Below are positions 55,727 through 64,000 of a stretch of 64,000 nucleotides of DNA, one piece after another (the stretch's first letter is position 1; every line of letters starts with the position of its first letter). A program made the position numbers and the translations under genes. Under the pieces are notes generated by a model, which was given only the letters and a program-made list of their open reading frames with translations, did not search any database and was not told the DNA's origin. The stretch covers positions 1 to 64,000 of the forward strand of contig NZ_OBEL01000001.1 of assembly GCF_900215605.1 (NCBI RefSeq). Direction: 5' to 3'. Source of the stretch: Cohaesibacter gelatinilyticus (GTDB taxonomy: Bacteria > Pseudomonadota > Alphaproteobacteria > Rhizobiales > Cohaesibacteraceae).

Positions 55727-56439
55727 CAGGCGGATGTCTCCTGCTTGGGGGCTGCATCCAAAGCCGATTTCCAGAAATCCGCGTCGAGATATTCGGTTGG
55801 ATCTTCAATTCCGGCGACAAAGAAGGCTTCCCGTCGCTCTACACAGGTGCCGCATCGCCCACAATGTGCATCACCACCCTTGTAACAAGACCAGGTCAGT
55901 TCAAAGGGCGTTTCGTACTTCGCCCCTTCTGTGACAATGGCGGATTTTGGCTTATGTACGAACGGAGAATAGAGCGAAACGCTGGCATATCCGTCCAAGG
56001 CTTTCTTTTGCATATCTTCGAAGGCTTGCACGAAATCGGGACGGCAGTCGGGATAGATGAAGTGATCTCCACCATGCACTGCAGTGGCGACCGCATCGGC
56101 GCCCTTTGCAGCTGCAATGCCGAAAGCAATAGACAGCATGATGGCATTGCGGTTGGGCACCACAGTTGTCTTCATGCTGCCTTCTTCATAATGCCCTTCG
56201 GGCACATCAATATCATCAGTGAGGGCAGAGCCGCTCAAATGTTTTCCCATTGCACTCATGTCAATGAGATCGAAAGGGACGCCAAGTCGTTTGGCGCATT
56301 GCTCGGCATAATCAAGCTCACATTTGTGACGCTGGCCATAATCAAAGGAGATCAGGCCAACAAGCTCCTGTTCCGCAGCCACTTTATGGGCAAGCGAAAC
56401 GGAGTCCAGTCCGCCAGAGCAGACAACGAGGACTTTCAT
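55726..56439 (-). CDS. queC: 7-cyano-7-deazaguanine synthase
   Basis: ATP-dependent nitrile former giving preQ0. The 237-residue protein has the PP-loop VVCSGGLDSVSLA at the start and a C-terminal zinc site CYKGGDAHCGRCGTC. First gene of the operon; its ribosome site is the tail of a preQ1 riboswitch. Confidence 0.96.
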   Translation of the reverse strand: MKVLVVCSGGLDSVSLAHKVAAEQELVGLISFDYGQRHKCELDYAEQCAKRLGVPFDLIDMSAMGKHLSGSALTDDIDVPEGHYEEGSMKTTVVPNRNAIMLSIAFGIAAAKGADAVATAVHGGDHFIYPDCRPDFVQAFEDMQKKALDGYASVSLYSPFVHKPKSAIVTEGAKYETPFELTWSCYKGGDAHCGRCGTCVERREAFFVAGIEDPTEYLDADFWKSALDAAPKQETSA

Positions 56440-56446
56440 GTCAGGG

Positions 56447-56484
56447 TTCCTTGTTTTAGCAAACCGGGTAGGCTGCGACCGGTT
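56447..56484 (-). promoter_or_regulatory. preQ1-I riboswitch controlling queCDEF
   Basis: On the minus strand the leader reads a 6-bp P1 stem (AACCGG, 56484-56479, with CCGGTT, 56467-56462), an 11-nt loop TCGCAGCCTAC, and the A-rich tail TGCTAAAACAAGGAA. Size, the UCGCAG loop start and the AAAACAAGG tail match the short preQ1-I aptamer of the translational (Thermoanaerobacter tengcongensis) type. CCU in the loop can pair with AGG in the tail, which is also the queC ribosome site 7 bases before the ATG. Bound preQ1 should therefore block translation: feedback by the operon's product. Confidence 0.87.
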
Positions 56485-56565
56485 GTTCAGATCATCTGAA
56501 CGGCCCTCCCCATAACAGTCGTGAGGGCAGAGGAAAAGATGGAAAATTGAAAATTGGAACAGTTT

Positions 56566-56632
56566 TTTGAGCGTGTTACTGAAAAGGGTGTGCGGTTTTC
56601 GAAAAGTATATGTTTGGAAACAATGCTCTAGC
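56566..56632. repeat. Dispersed intergenic palindrome (Rhizobiales type)
   Basis: GAAAAGGGTGTGCGGTTTTCG, a nearby GAAAAGT and the end AAACAATGCTCTAG resemble a short palindromic repeat scattered through Rhizobiales genomes. Its end overlaps the stop codon of the helicase gene (56628). Identification is from memory of the pattern. Confidence 0.5.
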
Positions 56633-57728
56633 GCACAATGGTCAGTTCTTCAGCTGCTCGGGTTACGCCTGTATAGAGCCAGCGCTGGCGATGCTCACGA
56701 AAAGCCCAGCTTTCATCAAACAGCATGACTTTGTCCCATTGCGACCCCTGTGCTTTATGCACGGTCAGCGCGTAACCATAGTCAAAGCTGTCACCACGCT
56801 TGCGAACAGACCATGGCAACTCGCCTTCATGCTCTTCAAACAAAGCCTTGGGCAATTTCAGTTTCACTCGACCAGATAGTTCATGACCACCTTCTGGGGA
56901 AACCCGCAATTTGATTTCTTTGCCAGTGCGAGATGTAATCTTGTCGACGATCCAGATGCCACCATTGAGCAAGCCCTTCTGATGATTGTTACGAAGGCAA
57001 ACCAGCTTGTCGCCAACCAGGGGATAGTCGCCCTCAAAAGCACGCAGCTCGCGCAGGCGCTTGTTGTAATTGTGCCGTGTCTTGTTTCTGCCGACCAGAA
57101 CCTGATCAGCTTCCAGCACATCATCTGTATCCAATTGACGTTTTGAGATGACTTTCACCGAGCCAAAATCACCAAAGTCGATATCCTTGCCTTCGCGCAC
57201 ATCCTGCGCCAGACGGATAATGGGATTGTCCTCTGCTTGTCGGTGAATCTCGGTCAGCATGACATCTGGCTCGGCCTCGGTAAAGAAACCACCACCTGAA
57301 ACAGGAGGAAGCTGGGCCGGGTCGCCCAAAACCAGAACGGGTTTGCCAAAGGAGAGAAGATCTGAACCAAGAACTTCATCCACCATGGAACATTCATCAA
57401 TAACGATCAGATCAGCATCGTGAGCCGGGCTATCGCGATTGATGACAAAGGCCGGAACATCCTCTTCGCTTTCCTTATCATCAGGTCGATAGATCATCGC
57501 GTGAATGGTACTGGCCCCGTAGCAACCCTTTTGGCGCAGAACCTGGGCAGCTTTGCCGGTAAAGGCACCAAACAGAACTTCTCCATCCACATGCTCAGCC
57601 AAATGTTTGGCTAAAGTGGTCTTGCCGGTGCCTGCATAACCAAACAGGCGAAAAATCTGCGGTTCACCCTCTTTAATCCAGTCAGAAACAGCCTGAAGGG
57701 CATTATCTTGCTGAGTGGACCAATCCAT
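56628..57728 (-). CDS. RecD-like ATP-dependent DNA helicase
   Basis: About 366 residues from the ATG at 57728 (the frame is open to 57836). Walker A GYAGTGKTT lies at about 30-38, Walker B is DLIVIDECSMVDE, and later motifs are GDPAQLPPVSGG, LTEIHRQ and the UvrD-C-type ALTVHKAQGSQWD. A small single-unit superfamily 1 helicase of the RecD/Dda kind, 5'-3' by family, not part of a RecBCD set. Function in repair or phage-like recombination not known. Confidence 0.9.
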   Translation of the reverse strand: MDWSTQQDNALQAVSDWIKEGEPQIFRLFGYAGTGKTTLAKHLAEHVDGEVLFGAFTGKAAQVLRQKGCYGASTIHAMIYRPDDKESEEDVPAFVINRDSPAHDADLIVIDECSMVDEVLGSDLLSFGKPVLVLGDPAQLPPVSGGGFFTEAEPDVMLTEIHRQAEDNPIIRLAQDVREGKDIDFGDFGSVKVISKRQLDTDDVLEADQVLVGRNKTRHNYNKRLRELRAFEGDYPLVGDKLVCLRNNHQKGLLNGGIWIVDKITSRTGKEIKLRVSPEGGHELSGRVKLKLPKALFEEHEGELPWSVRKRGDSFDYGYALTVHKAQGSQWDKVMLFDESWAFREHRQRWLYTGVTRAAEELTIVR

Positions 57729-57945
57729 ATACGTTACCTGCCGGAAAAAGAGCGGATCAAGGCATGTGACGGTGGTCAAACAAGCAAATCCGCAGTCTGT
57801 CAAATCATGAGAACAGACTGCGAAAATGCGCCTCATATTGCAAGAGACTTTAGAGACCTGTCCATAATTCCGAACGTAATTCGAAGCGGAATGAGTGGTG
57901 ACGTTGTGGACAGAAGAATGTTTGAGCTAAAGCCTCGGAAATGAC

Positions 57946-58626
57946 TTAGGCAATCGCTTTTGTTTCTTCGGATACATCAAGCCAGATCAGATCGGATGCA
58001 CTATCTTGCGTTTCCCGTCCCATCGTCTCGATCACTCTTGAGAGTTCGGGGCTGAGGGAATGAAGAGACATAGCTGTTAGTTGAACAAGTCGCCTCGGAG
58101 TCTGATCCATTTTGGAATACTGATTGATACCAAAAAGCGTAACAATCATGTGCTGAATGGCATCATCCTTGTTGGTGATTCTGACATTGGTGTTATCTAA
58201 TAATGCTTGCCAGTGGTGATCCAATCCTTCAATCAGATTAAGATAGCGGTCATGGAAAATTTCATAAATCTGACCGTCCTCCGCGCTCAGTTCACTCATG
58301 CTATTAAAGAACAGGCAGCCACGTCCTTTGGCATTCTGGGCAAGAAAATAGCAGAATTCAGTAAAGAAGCGAGCCAGATAGTCCAGAGCCTGAGCTGAGG
58401 AAACATTCTGTTCCATCTTGCCTATTGGTGAATGCTTCCAATAGCGCTGAAGGATCAGAGATAAGACATATTCACGGGATGAGAAGCTATTATAGAAGCT
58501 GGATCGTTGGATATTCATGCTTTCTACCAGTGAACTGATGGATGTGCGATGAATGCCCTGCGACCAGAAACAGTTTTCAGCAGACAAGAGAACGGTTTCC
58601 TGATCAAATTTTTTTGGTCGGCCCAT
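57946..58626 (-). CDS. TetR family transcriptional regulator
   Basis: A 226-residue regulator with an N-terminal helix-turn-helix (about 10-56: FDQETVLLSAENCFWSQG, TSISSLVESMNIQRSSFYNSF) and a C-terminal ligand domain with NAKGRGCLFFNSMSEL, a segment seen in AcuR/NemR-like members. Target unknown. It is transcribed in the same direction as the helicase. The 308-bp A/T-rich gap behind it (58627-58934) should contain its promoter; I see no gene in that gap. Confidence 0.9.
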   Translation of the reverse strand: MGRPKKFDQETVLLSAENCFWSQGIHRTSISSLVESMNIQRSSFYNSFSSREYVLSLILQRYWKHSPIGKMEQNVSSAQALDYLARFFTEFCYFLAQNAKGRGCLFFNSMSELSAEDGQIYEIFHDRYLNLIEGLDHHWQALLDNTNVRITNKDDAIQHMIVTLFGINQYSKMDQTPRRLVQLTAMSLHSLSPELSRVIETMGRETQDSASDLIWLDVSEETKAIA

Positions 58627-58934
58627 GGGTTAAGCTCTCCCTGCAATTTAAAAGTGTAAAATATATTTAATAACTTTATCTAGAAATTTCTTGGACTGCA
58701 ATGACCAGAGCATGGGAATTATAGAATTGGTGTAGTTGAGCTAAAAATTCAAAAATAAAAAATATAATAGAGTGGAAGTAAAATGTGGAAGATTTTTAAA
58801 AATGAGTAGAATTGATGAGGTTTGAACACGCTAATAGTTTTTGATGCATGTAAGATGCATCTCATCTAAAGCATTGCAAAAACTTGAAGTTATTCATCTA
58901 TCACTAGTTTTAACATTGATAAAAGTGTTAATGC

Positions 58935-60023
58935 TTAATTGAACAGCTGGTCAAGAATTTTAGGGAACAACTCGGCCTTCATATGATCCATCAGCAAATT
59001 TTGTTCTCGAGAGGACATCAGAAACCCTGTGGGTAAACCAAATGCTCCCATCGTCCACCGCCGCGCATTGGGGCAAGGAAGAGAATCAAAGCGTTTATGG
59101 AAGTATGATAGTTCCGGAAGACTGCGATAGGTCTGGAAAACCGCAAATCCCGATGAGCGCAATTCATCAAAGCACTCGCTTCGCATAGGTGGGGGAACAT
59201 GGACAGGCATGGAAGTTTGCCCAAGACTGTTTGACTTCCTCGGCTTTAGCATGCGAAGGGGCGCTTGTCGAAATGCTGCTTGATATGTCGAGATCTGCCT
59301 CTCCAGTCTTCGTTGCTGGTGGGAAAGATCATCAAGCATTGCAGCAAGTGGTGTTGTGCCAGCTTCATCAAGGGAGCCCAGCAGGCCAAGCAGGACACCT
59401 GAACCAAGGTGCAAGTCAATCCAGTGATCCTGATCATCTCTTCTCGCCCAGCGAGCCAGTCGCTCCATTTTGTCCTCATGCTGGGAGAGAATTAAGGTTG
59501 GAAACTTGGCTTCCAATTCACGTGATTGGGGAGGGCAAGTGATCAGATAGTCGCAATGTCGAGCATTTTCTTGTGCCGCAGATTGATTGACCGCAAGCGT
59601 CAGAAATGCATCAGATCCATCTTCGATAAGTGTGATCTTATGATCTCGTAGTTTGGCGTACAGATCAGCACTGTCAAAGATTTGACCATAAAGATGACTG
59701 ACGATCACAGCTTTGGTATTATCGGTTACAGCGCGTTCGATGGCACGATGGCTAGCGAGCAGACTGTCCGATTCCACATCGACAAAAACGGGTTTTGCCC
59801 CTACAAGAATGATTGCTTCCGCTAACGATGCGGGAGCCAATGCAGGGATTATGACCTCGTTTTCAGAGCCAACTCCGCTTTCCAAAAGGCAAGCCAGAAT
59901 TGCCTGTGACCAGTTTTGAGCCAGCTGAATGCGGCTTTGTCCCAACAGATTGCAGAGTCTTTGCTCAACAGGCTCCAGGGATGCCAGGTTGGATGAAGGC
60001 TCGAAAGAGGATAACAGGCTCAT
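58935..60023 (-). CDS. DegT/DnrJ-fold aminotransferase-like protein, apparently lacking the catalytic lysine
   Basis: About 362 residues from the ATG at 60023 (a TTG at 60086 is possible). The N-terminal half follows the DegT/DnrJ/EryC1 pattern closely: EVIIPALAPASLAEAIILVG, AKPVFVDVESDSL, TKAVIVSHLYGQ and LIEDGSDAF, where the aspartate would face the PLP ring. Where the family has the PLP lysine just before a glycine pair, this protein reads ITCPPQSRELEAKFPTLIL; no lysine aligns and the glycines are gone. It may be a non-catalytic or sugar-binding relative. C-terminal half is divergent. Neighbours give no pathway. Confidence 0.7.
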   Translation of the reverse strand: MSLLSSFEPSSNLASLEPVEQRLCNLLGQSRIQLAQNWSQAILACLLESGVGSENEVIIPALAPASLAEAIILVGAKPVFVDVESDSLLASHRAIERAVTDNTKAVIVSHLYGQIFDSADLYAKLRDHKITLIEDGSDAFLTLAVNQSAAQENARHCDYLITCPPQSRELEAKFPTLILSQHEDKMERLARWARRDDQDHWIDLHLGSGVLLGLLGSLDEAGTTPLAAMLDDLSHQQRRLERQISTYQAAFRQAPLRMLKPRKSNSLGQTSMPVHVPPPMRSECFDELRSSGFAVFQTYRSLPELSYFHKRFDSLPCPNARRWTMGAFGLPTGFLMSSREQNLLMDHMKAELFPKILDQLFN

Positions 60024-60177
60024 GATAATGTCTGTCTGCCGAATAAACGAAATCAGTTTGAGAGCAGTATAGATGGGAACAGCCAAATTATGGTTAAAGC
60101 GCGTGCTGCCAAAGCGCTCAAATGGCGGCTTTTGTGATCATGATGAATAAAGTCTTAAGCGGGTGGCGATGAACCGA

Positions 60178-61083
60178 TCACTCAAAATCCCTGGGCTCAA
60201 GTGGAGCAAGATAACCCTCGACCGCATGGACCTGTTCGCGGAACTGTTTCAGATTATCCACGACCTTATGCCCACCTTGCTTGGTCGCTTCAGCAAGGAT
60301 CAATTCGCACACAGATGCAGCAGGTACCAGAGATGGTAGCAATTGCGGTCCACCCATGGGGACAAACAGTCCCATATCGGCATGAGGCACGGCTGGAGAG
60401 GACATGACGTCGGTAATAACGATGACCTTGCAGCCTCTTTTCTTGCCAACTGTGAGCAGGCGCTCGCCTTCGGAAGCATAAGGAGCGAAAGTGAATAGAA
60501 TGATCAGATCCCGGCTATCCGCCTGACCCAGAATATCGAAATGCGATCCATCCGGGCTTTCCAGCAATTGGATGGATGGTACAGCAATTTTCCCTGCATA
60601 GGCCAGATAGTGAGCAAAGGCGAAAGAAGAGCGATAACCAGCGACATAAACCCGATTTGCAGACAGGATTGCAGTGGCAATCTGCTGGACCACCTTATGG
60701 GTATCTGGTTGAAACAGGCTCTTCAGATTGGATAAGGTCGCTTGACCTATTTCCAGAAAGACCCGGCTTTCTTCTCCCCATCGGGCATCTTCTTGCAACA
60801 GGGCTGCCGCTCTATCTTCGAACCGCAGTTCCTTGCTCTGAACAGCATTCTGAAAAACCTTGCGAAATGGTTCGAAGGTTGCAAAGCCAGCAGTCTGAGC
60901 AAGGCGTACTATGGTTGATGGATGAACGTCGGCGGCTTTTGCAAGCTGGCGCACAGATTTGAATGCAACATCTCCCGGATGCTCGAGCACATAAGAGGCA
61001 GCAATTTTCATCTGCGGCGACATTTGCGCATAATTGTCCCACAATTTTTGACGCAAATCGTCAAGTTTCATGTTGTCGCTCAT
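60178..61083 (-). CDS. RpiR/MurR family transcriptional regulator
   Basis: A 301-residue regulator with an N-terminal HTH (about 10-80: KIAASYVLEHPGDVAFKSVR, HPSTIVRLAQTAGF) and a SIS sugar-phosphate-binding domain (about 125-265: VYVAGYRSSFAFAHYLAYAG, LIILFTFAPYASEGERLL). It should sense a phosphorylated sugar or related metabolite. It diverges from the Nudix/aldehyde dehydrogenase side, and the shared 260-bp gap has a small TGCGT-N6-ACGCA dyad (61243-61258) that could be an operator. Confidence 0.9.
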   Translation of the reverse strand: MSDNMKLDDLRQKLWDNYAQMSPQMKIAASYVLEHPGDVAFKSVRQLAKAADVHPSTIVRLAQTAGFATFEPFRKVFQNAVQSKELRFEDRAAALLQEDARWGEESRVFLEIGQATLSNLKSLFQPDTHKVVQQIATAILSANRVYVAGYRSSFAFAHYLAYAGKIAVPSIQLLESPDGSHFDILGQADSRDLIILFTFAPYASEGERLLTVGKKRGCKVIVITDVMSSPAVPHADMGLFVPMGGPQLLPSLVPAASVCELILAEATKQGGHKVVDNLKQFREQVHAVEGYLAPLEPRDFE

Positions 61084-61343
61084 CTATTGCTGGTTCGGTC
61101 CGGTTCGCTATTGTCATACAAAAGCATGAAGAGTGATGTAAAGGCAGATACCAAATCCTGCTCCATACAATATCGGTAAATCCATCATTTGAATGTTGCA
61201 CAACATCCCGTTGCGGCTAGTCTAGCAAAAACTGTTTGGTTTTGCGTTAATCGACGCAGAAATGATTCAAGCTTCCCGGCGTGAGATCGATCTGGCTGTA
61301 ATGATTAAATCTGAAGACATGTGATGGAAATGGATGGAAGACG

Positions 61344-61973
61344 ATGTATGAAAAACCCAATGACCGCTTCCTGCCATCAACTTATCGTGCAAAGGCAGTG
61401 CTGGCACGAAGCACATCTCTGCTGAAAAGCTGGATCAATATCGCGGCCATTGAAGTTGCCTTCACACGCCGTGATGCAAAGCGCCAATCCATGACTCGTG
61501 AAGTGCACGATCATGGCCGTGTGGTTTGTGTTCTCCCTGTTGATCGTGAGCGTCGCGTGGCTTTGTTGGCGCGACAATTGCGCGTTCCATTGGTTGTCAC
61601 AGGGGAGACCGATCCATTGCTTCTGGAAGCGGCTGCTGGCCTCATCGATGAAGGGGAAACGCCAGAACAGGCAGTTGTAAGGGAAGGGGAAGAAGAGCTT
61701 GGCTTCAAACTCTCAAGTCTTTATCTCGTTGCACACGCCTATTCTAGTCCCGGCTCGCTGACCGAAAAACCCTATCACTTTCTGGCGAGCTATAGCTTGA
61801 CAGACAAAATCGGCAATGGAGGCGGGCTGGAAGCCGAAGGTGAAGATATCGAGGTTGAGGAAATAGCACTGGATGAGTTGGGGGAAGCGGTTTTGCAAGG
61901 CAAACTCCGAGACATGAAAACCATCATCCTCATCCAGCATCTTATGCTGAGTGAGCCGGAGTTATTCTTCTAG
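61344..61973 (+). CDS. Nudix hydrolase
   Basis: A 209-residue hydrolase with a complete Nudix box at about 99-121 (GLIDEGE, then REGEEELGF), following the ADP-ribose pyrophosphatase-like pattern (AAAGLIDEGETPEQAVVREG, SSPGSLTEKPYHFLA). It splits nucleoside diphosphate-linked substrates, perhaps ADP-ribose or a nucleotide sugar. Stands before the aldehyde dehydrogenase with a 185-bp gap. Confidence 0.9.
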   Translation: MYEKPNDRFLPSTYRAKAVLARSTSLLKSWINIAAIEVAFTRRDAKRQSMTREVHDHGRVVCVLPVDRERRVALLARQLRVPLVVTGETDPLLLEAAAGLIDEGETPEQAVVREGEEELGFKLSSLYLVAHAYSSPGSLTEKPYHFLASYSLTDKIGNGGGLEAEGEDIEVEEIALDELGEAVLQGKLRDMKTIILIQHLMLSEPELFF

Positions 61974-62158
61974 GTGAATTGCTGCCTCAGAAACCAAGAT
62001 CAACAACAGAGCACCTTTTCAATATGACTTGGGAGACGAAATGGGGAAACCCACAGGTCGTTCTGCAAGAGCTTGCCCTTTGTCCAGAACAGGGCCAAAC
62101 TTCGCTCGAAATGCAAATAACCCACCTTACTGTTTCCAGCTGAAAGGCGTTCTCCGCC

Positions 62159-63670
62159 ATGGTTGATCTCGCAGAATTCGAAAACCATTCTGATAATCTT
62201 GCCAATCGCTCAAGAGTGATCGCACAGGAACGCACCTGGAGCAATGTGATTGATGGCAAATTCGAGCCTTCTGTTACCGGGCGGGTCATCAACATGGTCT
62301 GCCCCTCTGACGGCAAGACCTTTTGCATGATCGCTCACTCTGGACTGGAAGATATCAATGCAGCAGTTGATGCGGCAAGACGAGCATTCGAGGATGGTTT
62401 GTGGTCACGTATGCCAGCTCTGGAACGCGGTCGAATTCTGCGCCATCTGGCGCAACGTATTCATGCCAATTTTGAAGATTTGGCAGCACTGGAAAGTCGC
62501 GACACTGGTAAACCTCTGAGTCAGGCAGAAGCTGACATTACCGCAACGGCGCGCTATTTTGAATATTACGGGGGAGCCGCAGACAAAGTGCATGGGGAGA
62601 CCATACCGCTCCCCAACGGCTTTACGGCCATGACATTGCGTGAACCTCATGGCGTCGTCGGATCCATTATTCCGTGGAATTATCCAGCGCAGATCATGGG
62701 GCGCGTTGTCGGAGCCGGACTTGCAATGGGCAATTGTCTGGTGATCAAGCCAGCGGAAGATGCCTGTCTATCAATCTTGCGTATAGCAGAGCTGGCATTG
62801 GAAGCAGGTGTGCCGCCAGGTGTTCTCAATGTTGTGACGGGCACAGGCGAGGAAGCCGGTGCCTTGCTTGCCTCTCATCCGGGGTTGGATTTCATCACTT
62901 TCACCGGTTCCCCGGAGGTTGGGACGCTTATTCAGCGTGCCGCTGCAGGCAACCATATTGGTTGTACTTTGGAACTTGGCGGCAAAAGCCCGCAAGTCCT
63001 GTTTGATGACGCGGATCTTGAGGCTGCCATGCCTGTAATTACCAATGCGATCATTCAGAACGCCGGGCAAACCTGTTCCGCTGGATCGCGTTTGTTGGTG
63101 CACAAAGACAAATGGGATGAAGTGCTGGAGAATCTGGTCAGGCGTTTTGACAATCTTGTCGCCAATGCCCATCACGTGAATGCGGATCTGGGGCCTTTGG
63201 TGACCCGCAATCAGGCTGAACGCGTGGCCGGATTCATGGATCTGGCAGATGATGCAAATATCCCGGTGCTGGCTGCTGGCAAGATTGCTGAAGATGCACC
63301 GGAAGGGGGCTATTATGCTGCGCCCACCTTGTTTGGGCCGGTTCCAAGCGACAGTGCATTGGCGCAAGAGGAGGTTTTCGGTCCGGTTCTCTCCATGTTG
63401 CCTTTCAGTGATGAGGAAGAAGCCGTAAAGCTTGCCAATGACACGCCCTACGGATTGGTGGCAGGACTTTGGACAAGAGATGCGGCACGCTCCATGCGAT
63501 TGGCGCGCTCCATTCGCGCTGGACAGGTCTATATCAATGGCTATGGCGCAGGTGGCGGCATCGAATTGCCCTTTGGTGGCTTCAAGAAATCCGGGCACGG
63601 TAGGGAAAAGGGTTTTGAAGGTCTTTATGAATTCTCAGCCACCAAAACCATTGTCATGAACCACGGATAA
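62159..63670 (+). CDS. NAD(P)-dependent aldehyde dehydrogenase
   Basis: Oxidises an aldehyde to the acid. The 503 residues carry IIPWNYPAQIMGRVVGAGLA, the nucleotide loop FTGSPEVGTLI, catalytic E272 in TLELGGKSPQ and catalytic C306 in GQTCSAGSR, and PFGGFKKSGHGREKG at the end. Similar to betaine-aldehyde or gamma-glutamyl-type enzymes; the substrate cannot be fixed. It is followed by a short-chain dehydrogenase 12 bp on, probably the same operon. Possibly controlled by the RpiR regulator nearby (inference). Confidence 0.93.
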   Translation: MVDLAEFENHSDNLANRSRVIAQERTWSNVIDGKFEPSVTGRVINMVCPSDGKTFCMIAHSGLEDINAAVDAARRAFEDGLWSRMPALERGRILRHLAQRIHANFEDLAALESRDTGKPLSQAEADITATARYFEYYGGAADKVHGETIPLPNGFTAMTLREPHGVVGSIIPWNYPAQIMGRVVGAGLAMGNCLVIKPAEDACLSILRIAELALEAGVPPGVLNVVTGTGEEAGALLASHPGLDFITFTGSPEVGTLIQRAAAGNHIGCTLELGGKSPQVLFDDADLEAAMPVITNAIIQNAGQTCSAGSRLLVHKDKWDEVLENLVRRFDNLVANAHHVNADLGPLVTRNQAERVAGFMDLADDANIPVLAAGKIAEDAPEGGYYAAPTLFGPVPSDSALAQEEVFGPVLSMLPFSDEEEAVKLANDTPYGLVAGLWTRDAARSMRLARSIRAGQVYINGYGAGGGIELPFGGFKKSGHGREKGFEGLYEFSATKTIVMNHG

Positions 63671-63682
63671 CGGGCAAATATA

Positions 63683-64000
63683 ATGACAGATCAGAAAGCA
63701 ATGGGGCGTCTGGCCGACAAGGTTGCTATTATCACAGGTGCAGCCTCAGGCTTCGGCGAAGGTATGGCGCGCAGATTCGCTCAGGAAGGAGCGAAGGTTG
63801 TGGTTGCAGACCTCAATGATGAGGGCGCTCAAAAGGTTGCTGATGAAATTGGTGGCGTTGCAGTTGGCGTTGATGTGACCAAGGCAGCAGATATCGACAA
63901 GATGGTGGAAGCGGCACTTGAATTGGGCAGCCTGGATATCCTGATCAATAATGCAGGCTTCACCCATCGCAATCAGCCCATGCTGGATGTCGATGAGGAG
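63683..64000 (+). CDS. Short-chain dehydrogenase/reductase, cut by the window end
   Basis: The first 106 codons of an SDR, starting at ATG 63683. The NAD-binding TGAASGFGEG and the NNAG motif (LDILINNAG) are present; the catalytic Tyr-x-x-x-Lys would lie beyond the window. Likely co-transcribed with the aldehyde dehydrogenase and acting on a related alcohol or ketone. Confidence 0.9.
   Translation, partial: MTDQKAMGRLADKVAIITGAASGFGEGMARRFAQEGAKVVVADLNDEGAQKVADEIGGVAVGVDVTKAADIDKMVEAALELGSLDILINNAGFTHRNQPMLDVDEE

Overview
The window looks like a chromosomal segment of a facultatively aerobic alphaproteobacterium, most likely of the order Hyphomicrobiales. Evidence for this is a heme-PAS FixL/FixJ pair followed by a FixK-type regulator, a C4-pathway hemA, a full ccoNOQP plus ccoGHIS set, a very long PodJ-like polarity protein, and short Rhizobiales-style intergenic palindromes. 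Base composition is moderate, about half G+C by eye. I cannot name the genus; marine groups such as Cohaesibacter or Pseudovibrio are only a guess. No rRNA, tRNA, CRISPR array, phage or transposase gene was seen.

Layout. 1-6000: an envelope locus with a secreted von Willebrand A (VWA) protein, a large secreted protein carrying an internal domain duplication, and a divergent membrane-anchored HTH protein. The YARHG domain of the HTH protein is put out of frame by an exact 16-bp tandem duplication. 6000-13000: housekeeping and accessory genes (DUF952, pyrD, arsC-like, MATE pump, small membrane protein, diguanylate cyclase, TIGR02186/SafE pair). 13200-17900: PodJ-like protein. 18390-24756: a MerR regulator and a fatty-acid beta-oxidation operon (acyl-CoA dehydrogenase, thiolase, FadB-type fusion) with a palindromic operator candidate at its promoter. 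25200-29250: isomerase, hydrolases and a thioesterase.

29860-53113 is the respiratory and oxygen-sensing block. It contains a LuxR-type response regulator convergent with a transporter-histidine kinase fusion, then fixL, fixJ, fixK, hemN, and later ccoNOQP, ccoG, ccoH, ccoI, ccoS and hemA. Two FixK/FNR boxes precede ccoN, one perfect box precedes hemN, and one imperfect box lies upstream of hemA. The inferred logic is that low oxygen activates FixL-FixJ, which raises FixK, which in turn raises high-affinity cbb3 oxidase, its copper-loading machinery and heme synthesis. Between hemN and ccoN lie a lipoprotein hydrolase, a decayed GFA-family gene and an SMR efflux gene.

53587-56484: a CheY-like regulator and the queuosine precursor operon queC-queD-queE-queF, preceded by what looks like a complete preQ1-I riboswitch that overlaps the queC ribosome binding site. 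56628-64000: RecD-like helicase, TetR regulator, a DegT-fold protein that seems to lack its catalytic lysine, an RpiR regulator, a Nudix hydrolase, an aldehyde dehydrogenase and a short-chain dehydrogenase cut by the window end.

The least explained parts are the VWA/duplicated-domain/HTH-YARHG locus at the left end and the degenerate DegT-like protein near the right end.
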